A stretch of 21,611 bases of DNA from DTDX01 sp964608455 (lineage in GTDB: Archaea; Thermoproteota; Bathyarchaeia; 40CM-2-53-6; DTDX01), in contig CAZSNM010000020.1 of assembly GCA_964608455.1 (NCBI GenBank), positions 1 to 21,611 of the forward strand, given 5' to 3'. Below the pieces are notes generated by a model that was not told the origin of the DNA, ran no database searches, and saw only the letters and a list, made by a program, of their open reading frames with translations. Both the position numbers and the translations under genes were made by a program. Position 1 is the first letter of the stretch, and each line of letters starts with the position of its first letter. Positions 7,204 through 14,643 of the stretch are shown one piece after another.

Positions 7204-7779
7204 TTAAAGGATAAAGAAGGAAGAAAACCACATAATGAATCCACTAATTAAAGGGATAAATAAATTATCTTCTATAAATTTATCATAGCTTTCCGTTAGG
7301 GCTCCTGCAAAAGTTCCAATTAAAGCTATTTTCATAGATGAAAAAAGGTTAGCTGCAAAAAGAGCAATTGAAAAACCTATCAAACTTCCTTCAATAGTTT
7401 TATTTTTATTGTATGGAATGGGTGTTTTACCAATTATTGTTCCACTTAAACCTGCTAAGCTATCTCCAATAGTTAAAATTGCAATAGCTGAGTTTCCAAT
7501 ATTGTTTGGAAATAAAATGAGTGCTAAAGCAATTCCAATAGCATAATAAATAGGTTTAATAATAAAGCTTTTTTTCTCTTCATCTTTAGCAGCTTTAATA
7601 GTTAATTTAATTAAAGGAAAAGCTTTTCCCTTTAATCTTAAAAATTCAGAAAAACAATAAATAATTGATGTGATTGTGATCAATACCAACGCAAATGTTA
7701 AACCAAAATTTATTCTTATGAAAATTATTAAAAAACCTGATAAATGAATTAGCGATCTGATAAGATTTATTTTCTTCAT
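7204..7779 (-). CDS. SEC59/DGK1-type lipid kinase (dolichol/polyprenol kinase-like)
   Basis: An integral membrane kinase of the family that includes yeast Sec59 (dolichol kinase), Dgk1 and plant VTE5, which use CTP or a related NTP. Its 191 residues, about six to seven hydrophobic segments, carry the family core: IGDSLAGLSGTIIGKTPI (about 104-121) followed by NKTIEGSLIGF (about 126-136), with the conserved D of GDS and the KT-x-EG pair. In archaea this family is a plausible source of dolichyl phosphate for N-glycosylation and cell-envelope synthesis. It may be cotranscribed with, and downstream of, the TauE-like gene 34-43 bases away. The family is clear; the exact lipid and nucleotide are inferred. 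Confidence 0.85.
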   Translation of the reverse strand: MKKINLIRSLIHLSGFLIIFIRINFGLTFALVLITITSIIYCFSEFLRLKGKAFPLIKLTIKAAKDEEKKSFIIKPIYYAIGIALALILFPNNIGNSAIAILTIGDSLAGLSGTIIGKTPIPYNKNKTIEGSLIGFSIALFAANLFSSMKIALIGTFAGALTESYDKFIEDNLFIPLISGFIMWFSSFFIL

Positions 7780-7813
7780 TTTCCTTCAACCATATTAATC
7801 ATATATGAAAGAA

Positions 7814-8623
7814 CTAAAAAGCTTCAAGCATTAATCGTATAGCAAGCATTAAAAGCGTTAATCCAAGAATTTTTTCAATGAACCTCCCTTTAATTTTTTT
7901 AGAAAGAAAAGCGCCAATTTGAGCGCCTATTATTACGCCAAAGCCTATAGGTATAGCAAAGTTAAGTTTAACATTATTTAATGAAGCATGAGTTAAAACT
8001 CCTGTAATAGATGTAAAAATTAAAATAAAGTGTGATGTTGCAGTGGCTATATGAGTGGGAAAACCCAGCAAAAGAATCATTGCTGGAACATGAATTATGC
8101 CGCCGCCGACACCAAAAATGCTTGAAACAAAACCCACACAAAAGCTTATTAATAATCCTTTAGTTAAAGAAAGTGAATATTCATAAATGTTACCTTCCCC
8201 ATTTACTATTCTTCTATGATGGGTTCCATTAATTTTTAAATTAAAAAATTTTTTTCCTAAAGGTTTAATGATAAGTTGAAGGGAAAGAAGAATAAGAATT
8301 AATGAAAAAATAGCTTTAAATAAATTAGATTTAATATAATTAACTATGTAAGCACCTAGAAGTGCACCTGGAATTGTTAATAAAGCGAATAAAAGCCCTA
8401 CTTTAAAATCAACTCGTTTTTGCTTTATATATGCTAAAGAACCTGAAAAGCTGTTTAAAAAGACTATCATTAAACTTGTTCCAACAGCGATTTTAGGTTC
8501 AAAATTATAAATTAAAATTAATAAGGGAACTATAATGAAGCCCCCTCCCACGCCGATTAATGTTCCAAAAGCTCCAACCAAAATACCAAGAATTATTAAA
8601 AATAAAAGTAGAATTAATTCCAT
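7814..8623 (-). CDS. TauE/SafE family membrane permease (sulfite/organosulfonate exporter-like)
   Basis: About eight membrane helices in two homologous halves, each starting with the family's glycine-rich stretch: GTLIGVGGGFIIVPLL near the N-terminus and SIFGVGGGIIHVPAMILL in the second half. AVGTSLMIVFLNSFSG and ATATSHFILIFTSITG follow at equivalent places. A hydrophilic cytosolic loop with LKINGTHHRRIVNGEG separates the halves. Members move sulfite, sulfoacetate or other small organic anions; the substrate here is not decidable. The ATG at 8623 is used; an in-frame GTG at 8632 would add three residues, and neither has a clear ribosome binding site. The upstream region contains the MNT-HEPN debris on the other strand. 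Confidence 0.88.
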   Translation of the reverse strand: MELILLLFLIILGILVGAFGTLIGVGGGFIIVPLLILIYNFEPKIAVGTSLMIVFLNSFSGSLAYIKQKRVDFKVGLLFALLTIPGALLGAYIVNYIKSNLFKAIFSLILILLSLQLIIKPLGKKFFNLKINGTHHRRIVNGEGNIYEYSLSLTKGLLISFCVGFVSSIFGVGGGIIHVPAMILLLGFPTHIATATSHFILIFTSITGVLTHASLNNVKLNFAIPIGFGVIIGAQIGAFLSKKIKGRFIEKILGLTLLMLAIRLMLEAF

Positions 8624-8697
8624 AACAAACACTTTAATACAATAATTAAAGTAGAGGAAGAAAATTTTAATATTTAAGCTTTAGGCTTAATTAAATT

Positions 8698-8850
8698 ATG
8701 TTAAGACTTTATCGTGAAATAATTAAGGAATTTAAGCCTATATATAGGGGGATGAAAGAAAAATTATAGTTTTCGGTTTCTTAATTAAAAGGCTCATATA
8801 GATTAAATGCGGAAAGCCCTTTATAGAGATTTGAATAATGAAGTAGTTTA
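8698..8850 (+). pseudogene. MNT-type nucleotidyltransferase remnant (antitoxin half of an MNT-HEPN pair)
   Basis: Starting at the ATG 8698, the frame reads MLRLYREIIKEFKPIYRGMK and stops at 8767-8769. A neighbouring frame from 8760 reads KIIVFGFLIK. After one extra base in an A run (8787-8790) it continues as GSYRLNAES from 8791. Joined, this resembles the beginning of a minimal nucleotidyltransferase, where the pattern is V-F-G-S-x-A-R-G-x-x-R-L-x-S-D-x-D. The active-site GS is GF here, and the D-x-D and everything after it are gone. The remnant ends just before the HEPN remnant that starts at 8853. It is non-functional as read. The call rests on this short pattern and, mainly, on the HEPN debris directly after it. 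Confidence 0.55.
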
Positions 8851-8852
8851 TA

Positions 8853-9190
8853 ATGGAGGATAGTCTTAAAATAACTAAAAAAGATTAAAGATTGCAAAAG
8901 TTTCGCTTGAAAACAATATGATTGAAGATTAACATCAATTAATCCCTCCTTAACTAAAACTAAATTCTGAAATTAAACTTGAATGAGATTTTGCATCAAA
9001 CCCTAAGAAACATTTAGCATTGCTTTAGTGACAAAGAAAATCGATAGCAAACTCTATTAATAACGGTATGGAAAAATTTTTAAGCTTTTGAAGCAAGAAA
9101 AAGCAGCAATTACGAAATAGATGCTCTTTTTAATAAAGAGACAAAGAACTTATTAAAAATGCTGAAGAATTTGTTAAGAAAAGAATTTAA
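8853..9190 (+). pseudogene. HEPN-domain protein remnant (toxin half of an MNT-HEPN pair)
   Basis: The pieces lie in order but in different frames. MEDSLKITKK starts at the ATG 8853. RLKIAKVSLENNMIED follows from 8882 after a one-base loss in an A run. Then come PKKHLALL near 9002-9025 and YGKIFKLLK from 9067. EARKSSNYEIDALFNKET runs from 9090, and KELIKNAEEFVKKRI with a stop at 9188-9190 begins at 9143. This is the layout of a HEPN domain: N-terminal helix with leucine/lysine repeats, a K-T/K-H segment in the middle, the R-K-x-x-x-Y-x-x segment, and the final (E/A)-x-x-x-x-A-E-E-F-V helix. The catalytic R-x4-6-H region cannot be recognised. At least three frame changes and several stops show that the gene is dead. 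Confidence 0.65.
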
Positions 9191-9193
9191 AGT

Positions 9194-10522
9194 TTATTTT
9201 GATATTTCTTCTAAAGTTTTTTGTTTTGTTTCTATTCCTAGAAAAGCTGTTGTTAAAGCAGCTATAAAATGAGCTGAAGCAAATATTAAAAAGGCTGCTG
9301 AAAGACCCCAAGCGGCCCATATGTATCCTGTTATTGTTGGGGCAGCTATTCCAGCTAATCGACCTATGCTAGCTGCAGCTCCTGAACCTGTTCCTCTAAT
9401 TCTAGTTGAATAAAGCTCAGGCGTATAAGTGTATAAACCTGACCATGCACCTAAATTAAAGAATGAAACAACAGCACTCCATATTAAAATGCTGGTTAAA
9501 CCTTTAGCAATAGCAAACATATAGCTTCCAAACCCAGCTAAAGCTAAATATCCTATAAGAACAGGTTTTCTTCCAACAGGATCTAAAAGAAATGTAGCAG
9601 AGTAATATCCTGGAACCTGCATTAAAGTTATAATTAAATACCAATAAAGTGGTCCTATCAATTCTTTAGCACGCATAACTTCAACATAAATTGATGGAAG
9701 CCAAAGAAAAATTCCATGATAGGTATAAACTAAAACAGCCCATATAATCCATAAAACCAATGTTCTTCGTCTATATTCTTTAGACCATAATTCTTTTAAA
9801 GCGTTTTTTAAAGAGTATTTTTGATAAACAGTTTTTTTAATGGTTTTTATAGATTCTTGAATTAAACCAGCTTTTTTAAGCGTAGCTAAAGCTTCTTCAA
9901 ACCGTCCTTTAACCTCAAGATATCTAATTGATTCTGGAAGAAATAATACAATTAATGGCACAATAATTAATGGGATAAAAGCTACTAGAAAAGTTAATCT
10001 CCAACCATAAGTTGGAATCAAAAAGTATGGAAAAATAGCTGCTAATAAAGCACCGTAAACCCAAGATGTTTCAGTTAAACCAAGAAATCTTCCTCTTTTA
10101 GAGGCTGGAGTATATTCTGAAATATAAACGCCTGGTTGAGGAAGAGAACCGCCAAGACCTATACCAGCTAAAAACCTAAAGAAAGCCATTGAAGCAACAT
10201 CCCATGCTGCAGCGCAAAGCCCTGTAAAAATAGATGCCATTAATATAGTTAATAAAAGCGCTTTTTTTCGCCCAATTAAATCAGCGATTATTCCGCAGGT
10301 TAAAGCTCCAACAAACATTCCAGCATAACCTGAGCTTAATAATAATCCAGCTATAACTTTATCTAAATGCCATTCAGCTGCTATAGCAGGTAAAGTAGCG
10401 CTAATAAGCATAACATTCATAGCTGTAAAACCATAAATTAAACAGCAAATCGTTAATAAAGAATAGTGAAACTTGGATGTAGAAGCTTTCTCAAGAAGAG
10501 TAATTAGGCTTTCTTCACTCAA
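9194..10522 (-). CDS. MFS transporter, sugar/aromatic-acid:H+ symporter-like
   Basis: A 12-helix major facilitator of about 442 residues. The conserved loop-2 motif is GIIADLIGRKKALL, helix 4 has FRFLAGIGLGGSLPQPGVYISEY, and after helix 6 comes PESIRYLEVKGR, the family's PES-x-R-W-L counterpart. The equivalent second-half loop reads LLDPVGRKPVLI. This set points to the sugar-porter/AAHS side of MFS, which imports sugars or organic acids with protons; the substrate is unknown. Start choice: an in-frame GTG at 10531 lies inside the ribosome binding site GAGGTGA, so the TTG at 10522, 5-6 bases downstream of that site, is the likely start (reading SEESLITLLEKAS after it). It is divergent from the methyltransferase gene across a gap of about 60 bases. 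Confidence 0.88.
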   Translation of the reverse strand: MSEESLITLLEKASTSKFHYSLLTICCLIYGFTAMNVMLISATLPAIAAEWHLDKVIAGLLLSSGYAGMFVGALTCGIIADLIGRKKALLLTILMASIFTGLCAAAWDVASMAFFRFLAGIGLGGSLPQPGVYISEYTPASKRGRFLGLTETSWVYGALLAAIFPYFLIPTYGWRLTFLVAFIPLIIVPLIVLFLPESIRYLEVKGRFEEALATLKKAGLIQESIKTIKKTVYQKYSLKNALKELWSKEYRRRTLVLWIIWAVLVYTYHGIFLWLPSIYVEVMRAKELIGPLYWYLIITLMQVPGYYSATFLLDPVGRKPVLIGYLALAGFGSYMFAIAKGLTSILIWSAVVSFFNLGAWSGLYTYTPELYSTRIRGTGSGAAASIGRLAGIAAPTITGYIWAAWGLSAAFLIFASAHFIAALTTAFLGIETKQKTLEEISK

Positions 10523-10583
10523 AATTTTCACCTCAAACTAGTTTAAAGTTTTTTAGGATTTTTCATATATTTTATTCATATAA

Positions 10584-11165
10584 ATGAGATCAAAAAAGTA
10601 TTTTAAGTTTTCGATCAAAAGAAAATTAGAAATAATCAACAAGTATAATAATGAAGCGAAAGTTTATGATAAACTTCATTTTGAAGAACAGCTTAATAAA
10701 TACTTATTGATGGAGAAAATGCTACATTTAAGCGAAAAGGATGTTTGTTTAGATTGTGGTTGTGGAACGGGTTTGCTTATTTCCCGTTTACTTAATAAAG
10801 TGAGGAGGATAGTTGGAGTAGATTTTTCACTTGAAATGCTTAAAAAAGCAAAGGAGAAATGTAAAAATAAAGTAATGCTTGTACTTGCAGATATAAACTT
10901 TTTACCTTTTATAAATAATGTTTTCACTAAAGTTTTTTCTTTTACAGTTATTGAAGGAGAAATAAATGGTGTTAAAGCCTTAAAAGAGTTTTATCGTGTG
11001 GTTAAACCTAATGGTTTAGGAGTTATAAGCATTCTTAAAGAAGCTTTAACCATAGATGTGCTTAAATCTATGATTAAGAAAAGCAAATTTAAAATTATTA
11101 ATGAAAATTTAACAGATTCATCTTCAAAAGATTACTTATTTATTTTGAAGAAGCAAGGAGGATGA
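10584..11165 (+). CDS. Class I SAM-dependent methyltransferase
   Basis: A Rossmann-fold methyltransferase of 193 residues. Motif I, the SAM-binding loop, is CLDCGCGTGLLISRLL with DCGCGTG at 57-63. The acidic end of strand 2 is IVGVDFSLEMLKKAKE (D80), motif III is VLADINFLPF (about 100-109), and post-motif segments include EFYRVVKPNGLGVIS, typical of the Methyltransf_11/25 group. The substrate cannot be inferred. The last two codons carry GGAGGA, which serves as ribosome binding site for the kinase-like gene starting 11 bases after this stop; the two are thus likely one operon. The C-terminal 40 residues (FKIINENLTDSSSKDYLFIL) complete the sheet, so the gene looks whole. Confidence 0.85.
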   Translation: MRSKKYFKFSIKRKLEIINKYNNEAKVYDKLHFEEQLNKYLLMEKMLHLSEKDVCLDCGCGTGLLISRLLNKVRRIVGVDFSLEMLKKAKEKCKNKVMLVLADINFLPFINNVFTKVFSFTVIEGEINGVKALKEFYRVVKPNGLGVISILKEALTIDVLKSMIKKSKFKIINENLTDSSSKDYLFILKKQGG

Positions 11166-11175
11166 AGAAGCTTAA

Positions 11176-12333
11176 ATGGTTAAAGTTAAGGTGGCTACAG
11201 GCCTTTATGTAAATTGGGACTCATTCGTAAACGTTAATGATGAAGTTTTAAATTGGATAAAAAATTCTGAAGCTTTAAAACCTTCATCTCAAATTTTAAA
11301 CAGAATTGAAGAAGCAGTTTATACGCTTAAGGAAGCTTTAAAAACAGGTGGAAAAGAATATTTAATTTCAAAAAATCTTTATGACGCTTTAAACATTAAA
11401 TTTAAGAGTAGAGTTAAAAGATTAGGTGGAAACAGTTATCATATGGGTAAAGCACTTTACACATTAAATATTCCTACATTAGTTTCTTATCCTTGCAGAC
11501 CAAGAAGCTTAATGTTAGCTTCACCAGATTTTATGGTAGCTTGTGGAAATAAACTTAAAACTCCAAAGGAGGCAATTAGAGATGGAGATCCAGAATTTGA
11601 ACATATAGTATTTGAATTTCATGAAGAACCGGAAAAAGGAATTTACGCTTTTGGAAGACAAATTTTTTCTTGGGATGAAATGTCAAGCAAGGGTTTATTT
11701 GATTATGAGTTTTTAAATTATCTTCCAAAATGCTCTTCCATTGAAGTTTTAATTTTAGGTTTTGCTCATTTGCTTTTGCCTGAACATAAATGGAAGATAA
11801 ATGAAGTTATAGATTTGCTGGATTATAAAAATAAGCCGAAAATTCATTTAGAGCTTGGAGAAGGCTCAAAAGAATCTGTAAGCTATGCTATAAAAAAATT
11901 TACTGATGCCGGCTTATGCAACTCTATTGGAATGAATGAAAAAGAATGCCAAGTTTACTTAAATGCGGATTCAATAGAAATTAAAGATTTAATTGAAGCT
12001 GCACTTAATGCTGTTGAAAACTATGATTTAGAAAGAATATGTGTACATTCAAGTTTTTTTGCTTTTTCTTTATCAAAGCTTGATTGGAAAATTGAGTTTG
12101 AAGCCTTAAGAGAAGCTTGTTTAATTTCAGCTGCTTTTACATTTAAAAGTTTCAACATTAAAAAAGCTGAAGCATTACCTTTTTCTAAAGTTGAAAATCT
12201 AAAAACTAAAATTAACGGTTATAATTTGGTGCTGACTCCAACTTTAATCAATTCTAAAGCTGAAGTTTTAACTGGTTTAGGAGATGTTTTTGCAGCTGTT
12301 CAAGCATTTAAAACTTTAAGGAAAAATAAATAA
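11176..12333 (+). CDS. ADP-dependent glucokinase/phosphofructokinase family kinase
   Basis: Ribokinase-fold kinase of the ADP-specific PFK/glucokinase family, which phosphorylates sugars with ADP as donor. Motifs seen: RLGGNSYHMGKALY (substrate/GG segment), PKIHLELGEGSKES (the H-x-E segment of the N-x-x-E region), CNSIGMNEKEC (the S-x-G-x-N-E element) and TGLGDVFAAVQAF near the C-terminus, whose GxGD aspartate is the catalytic base. At 385 residues it is clearly shorter than classical archaeal ADP-PFK/GK enzymes of about 450, and sequence around the small lid domain differs. So the substrate may be another sugar or nucleoside phosphate. The ribosome binding site GGAGG is 13 bases before the ATG, longer than usual. 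It sits between a methyltransferase gene and a broken MFS transporter gene. Confidence 0.82.
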   Translation: MVKVKVATGLYVNWDSFVNVNDEVLNWIKNSEALKPSSQILNRIEEAVYTLKEALKTGGKEYLISKNLYDALNIKFKSRVKRLGGNSYHMGKALYTLNIPTLVSYPCRPRSLMLASPDFMVACGNKLKTPKEAIRDGDPEFEHIVFEFHEEPEKGIYAFGRQIFSWDEMSSKGLFDYEFLNYLPKCSSIEVLILGFAHLLLPEHKWKINEVIDLLDYKNKPKIHLELGEGSKESVSYAIKKFTDAGLCNSIGMNEKECQVYLNADSIEIKDLIEAALNAVENYDLERICVHSSFFAFSLSKLDWKIEFEALREACLISAAFTFKSFNIKKAEALPFSKVENLKTKINGYNLVLTPTLINSKAEVLTGLGDVFAAVQAFKTLRKNK

Positions 12334-12387
12334 TTTGTTTTATTAATTAAAGTAAAAAAATTAAGGTTTAAATGGGAGAAGCACAAT

Positions 12388-13576
12388 TTGATTAAACGAT
12401 ATTTTATACTGCTAGTAATATGGGTGACTTATGGAGCTTTTTATTTAAATAGGCTTAACTTACCTGTTGTTTTTCCATCTTTAAAAAGCGAATTAAATTT
12501 AACTTACACTCAAGTTGCATTTATTGGTTCAAGCTTAATGATAACATATATGATGGCTCAACTTCCAGCAGGTTTATTAAGCGATAAGTTAGGTTCTAAA
12601 AAAGTTATATTGATGGGGAGCTTAATAATAGTTTTTTCTAATTTGCTTTTTGGGTTTAGTAAAACTTATGAGGCTTTTATTTTAACTCAATTTTTTAATG
12701 GGTTAGGGCAGGGAATGGGGTGGTCGCCCTCAATTAAACTTCTTGCAAGCCTGTTTTCAAAAAAGGAAAGGGGAACAAGCATAGGTTTATTTTTAACATC
12801 TGTTCCATTTTTTTCAGCTTTAGCATATATTCTTTCAGGTTACTTAACAGTTAATTTTGGTTGGAGAATGGCTTTTTATACACCAGCAATAATTCTTTTA
12901 ACAATTATAGGATTATTTTGGTTTATAGTAAAATATGAAACTAAAAATTCTTTTAAATCACAAAATTCCTAAAGAAAATAGTTTAAAAATAATTGAATTT
13001 AAAAAAGTTTTAAGTGATATAAATGTTTGGATGAGCGCAATATCTTTTTCAAGCACTTTATTTATTGAATATGGATTTAACATGTGGATTCCATCTTTTC
13101 TAGTTGAAGATATTAAGTTACCATTAGAAAAAGCAGCTTTAATGGCAAGCGCAACTCCAGCAGGTGGAGTTATAGGGGGTCCATTAGGCGGGTTTATTTC
13201 AGATAAAATATTAAAGGGGAAAAGAAAATCTGTAGTAGTCTTAACACTTGCAATTCTTTTAGCCTCAACATTAATGCTGATTTATTTAAAGCAAAGCCTA
13301 ATTTTTTTAGCCTTATCGTTATTTCTAGCAGGTTTTTGCATTCAAGCTTCAGGCGGTCTTTTCTTTGCTTATATAGCTGATATTTTACCCTTAAAGTTAA
13401 CTGGTTCAGGAGCGGGTTTTCTAGAAACTATTGGGCATGCAGCTGCAATAATAGCAATATATGAAGTGGGGTTTTTAGTAGATTTATATGGATCTTATCT
13501 TCAAGCGTTTCTTATTTTCCCTTTAATTTCAATTTTAGGCTTCTTAACATCTATTAAAATAAATGAAAAAACTTAA
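12388..13576 (+). pseudogene. MFS transporter split by one frameshift in its central loop
   Basis: Two reading frames together encode a 12-helix MFS protein of about 395 residues. The first starts at the TTG 12388 (GGGAG 9 bases upstream), holds six helices with the loop motif GLLSDKLGSKKVILMG, and stops at 12970-12972. The second, shifted by +1, holds helices 7-12, with WIPSFLVEDIKLPLEKAALM and GFISDKILKGKRKSVVV as the equivalent loop. One base too many, most simply in the A runs at 12943-12947 or 12962-12965, explains the break. It falls in the hydrophilic linker between the halves. An ATG at 12935 exists for the second half but without a ribosome binding site. This may be a pseudogene, a slippage-dependent gene, a split transporter or a sequence error. 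The adjacent kinase hints at sugar-like cargo. Confidence 0.8.
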
Positions 13577-13609
13577 AAATAGGAAGATAAAATTATCACC
13601 GTTAAATTT

Positions 13610-13633
13610 TTATTCTTAAAAATTGAAGAATAA
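13610..13633. promoter_or_regulatory. Inverted repeat between the MFS gene and the HTH regulator
   Basis: TTATTCTT (13610-13617) and AAGAATAA (13626-13633) are perfect 8-base complements around an 8-base centre. The repeat lies 21 bases before the regulator's ATG, directly ahead of a TATA-like CTATAAAA at 13634-13641. It could be an operator for autoregulation or a weak stem-loop ending the MFS transcript. Confidence 0.35.
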
Positions 13634-13654
13634 CTATAAAAAAAAGGGGATTTT

Positions 13655-14044
13655 ATGAAACCTCCATGCATGATTATAGTTGCTAATATACTTCCGGTTA
13701 TAAGAGCTTTAGTAGCTAAGCGATTAATGGAAAAACATAATTTTAAGCTTGTTGAGATAGCTAAAAAAATGAATATCACACCTTCTGCAATAACTCAATA
13801 TATGAAAGGTTATAGAGGAGGCAAAATTTTAAAAGAAATTGAAGAAAATAAAATTTTAGAAGATGCCGTAATAGCTATAACTGATGAATTATCTAAAGAT
13901 GAAGTTAATATGGAGAATGTTTTAGGAAAAGTTTGTGAAGCATGCAAACTTTTAAGAAAGGAAAAGGTACTATGTGAAATGCATATAAGTGAAGTGCCAA
14001 ACTTGAAAAGCTCAGGATGCAAATTATGCTTGTTAAGCAGTTAA
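13655..14044 (+). CDS. HTH transcriptional regulator with conserved cysteines (COG2522-like)
   Basis: A 129-residue predicted DNA-binding protein. It begins with MKPPCMIIVANILPVIRALV, equivalent to the M-K-x-P-C-E start typical of this archaeal family. An HTH follows at about 30-52: FKLVEIAKKMNITPSAITQY, then MKGYRGG. The C-terminal part has C-E-A-C (about 102-105), a further cysteine in VLCEMH and a final C-K-L-C, so with C5 it could hold a metal or iron-sulfur cluster and respond to redox or metal. GGGGA lies about 5 bases before the ATG. Its last 12 bases overlap, tail to tail, the end of the ribosomal protein uL18 gene on the other strand. Targets are unknown. Confidence 0.82.
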   Translation: MKPPCMIIVANILPVIRALVAKRLMEKHNFKLVEIAKKMNITPSAITQYMKGYRGGKILKEIEENKILEDAVIAITDELSKDEVNMENVLGKVCEACKLLRKEKVLCEMHISEVPNLKSSGCKLCLLSS

Positions 14045-14626
14045 AGTTTTTAAGCTTTCAAGTATTTTATTTTTTATTTCATTAAAATGCTCAGGTAATT
14101 TTTCTGGAGGTAAACCATCCTTTAAATATTTAGAAAATCTTTTATTATATTCTTCTTGAGAAAGGCTTTTAGCATAAGCAGCTATATGCTCACCTTTAAT
14201 TCTTGATTCATCGGGAAGAATTTCTTCGCTATAAGGAATTTTTAATCCAGCATCTAAAGCTCCTTTCATAGCTGCAAAAACTCTTGCACCTTTTGTTGCT
14301 TTTCTTAAACCAATATCTAAAATGGCTTCCTTAATGTTTTTTTGCAAAGCTTTAAGGCCAGTTAAAAAGCCTGTTAAATAGGCAGCGGGAGTATTTTCGC
14401 AGCTTCCTTTCCAACCAAGCTTTTTAAGCTCTATAGAGTGGGTTGAAACTAAAATATGATCTCCATTAGGTTTAGCTTCAGCAATTTGAATTAAAACATA
14501 TTTATTGCTTAATCTAACTATGAATCTTGGAAGCTTAGATAAAATTAAGGCTTTTCTTTTTTTATAATTAGTTTTTCCCTCTCTTCTTCTTCTAAATGGA
14601 AGAAGATATCTTGGCCCCTTAGCCAT
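14033..14626 (-). CDS. rpl18: Ribosomal protein uL18
   Basis: Large-subunit protein that binds 5S rRNA. The start is placed at MAKGPRYLLPFRRRREGKTNY, since GAGGA lies 6 bases before that ATG and the alternative two residues upstream has no site. The 197 residues include the archaeal/eukaryotic core: NYKKRKALILSKLPRFIVR, GWKGSCENTPAAYLTG, and LDIGLRKATKGARVFAAMKG. The C-terminal helical extension, RFSKYLKDGLPPEKLPEHF, is typical of archaea. It is the last gene of the ribosomal operon here. In the usual archaeal order it follows eL19 and precedes uS5, but here it follows uS8 after 17 bases. Confidence 0.96.
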   Translation of the reverse strand: MAKGPRYLLPFRRRREGKTNYKKRKALILSKLPRFIVRLSNKYVLIQIAEAKPNGDHILVSTHSIELKKLGWKGSCENTPAAYLTGFLTGLKALQKNIKEAILDIGLRKATKGARVFAAMKGALDAGLKIPYSEEILPDESRIKGEHIAAYAKSLSQEEYNKRFSKYLKDGLPPEKLPEHFNEIKNKILESLKTLTA

Positions 14627-14643
14627 ATACATTCCTCTTAATT

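Noticed and set aside
8633..9193. CRISPR array or non-coding RNA gene in the largest gene-free stretch
   Set aside because: No regularly spaced direct repeat and no strong GC-rich stem is visible; the content is better explained by MNT-HEPN debris.
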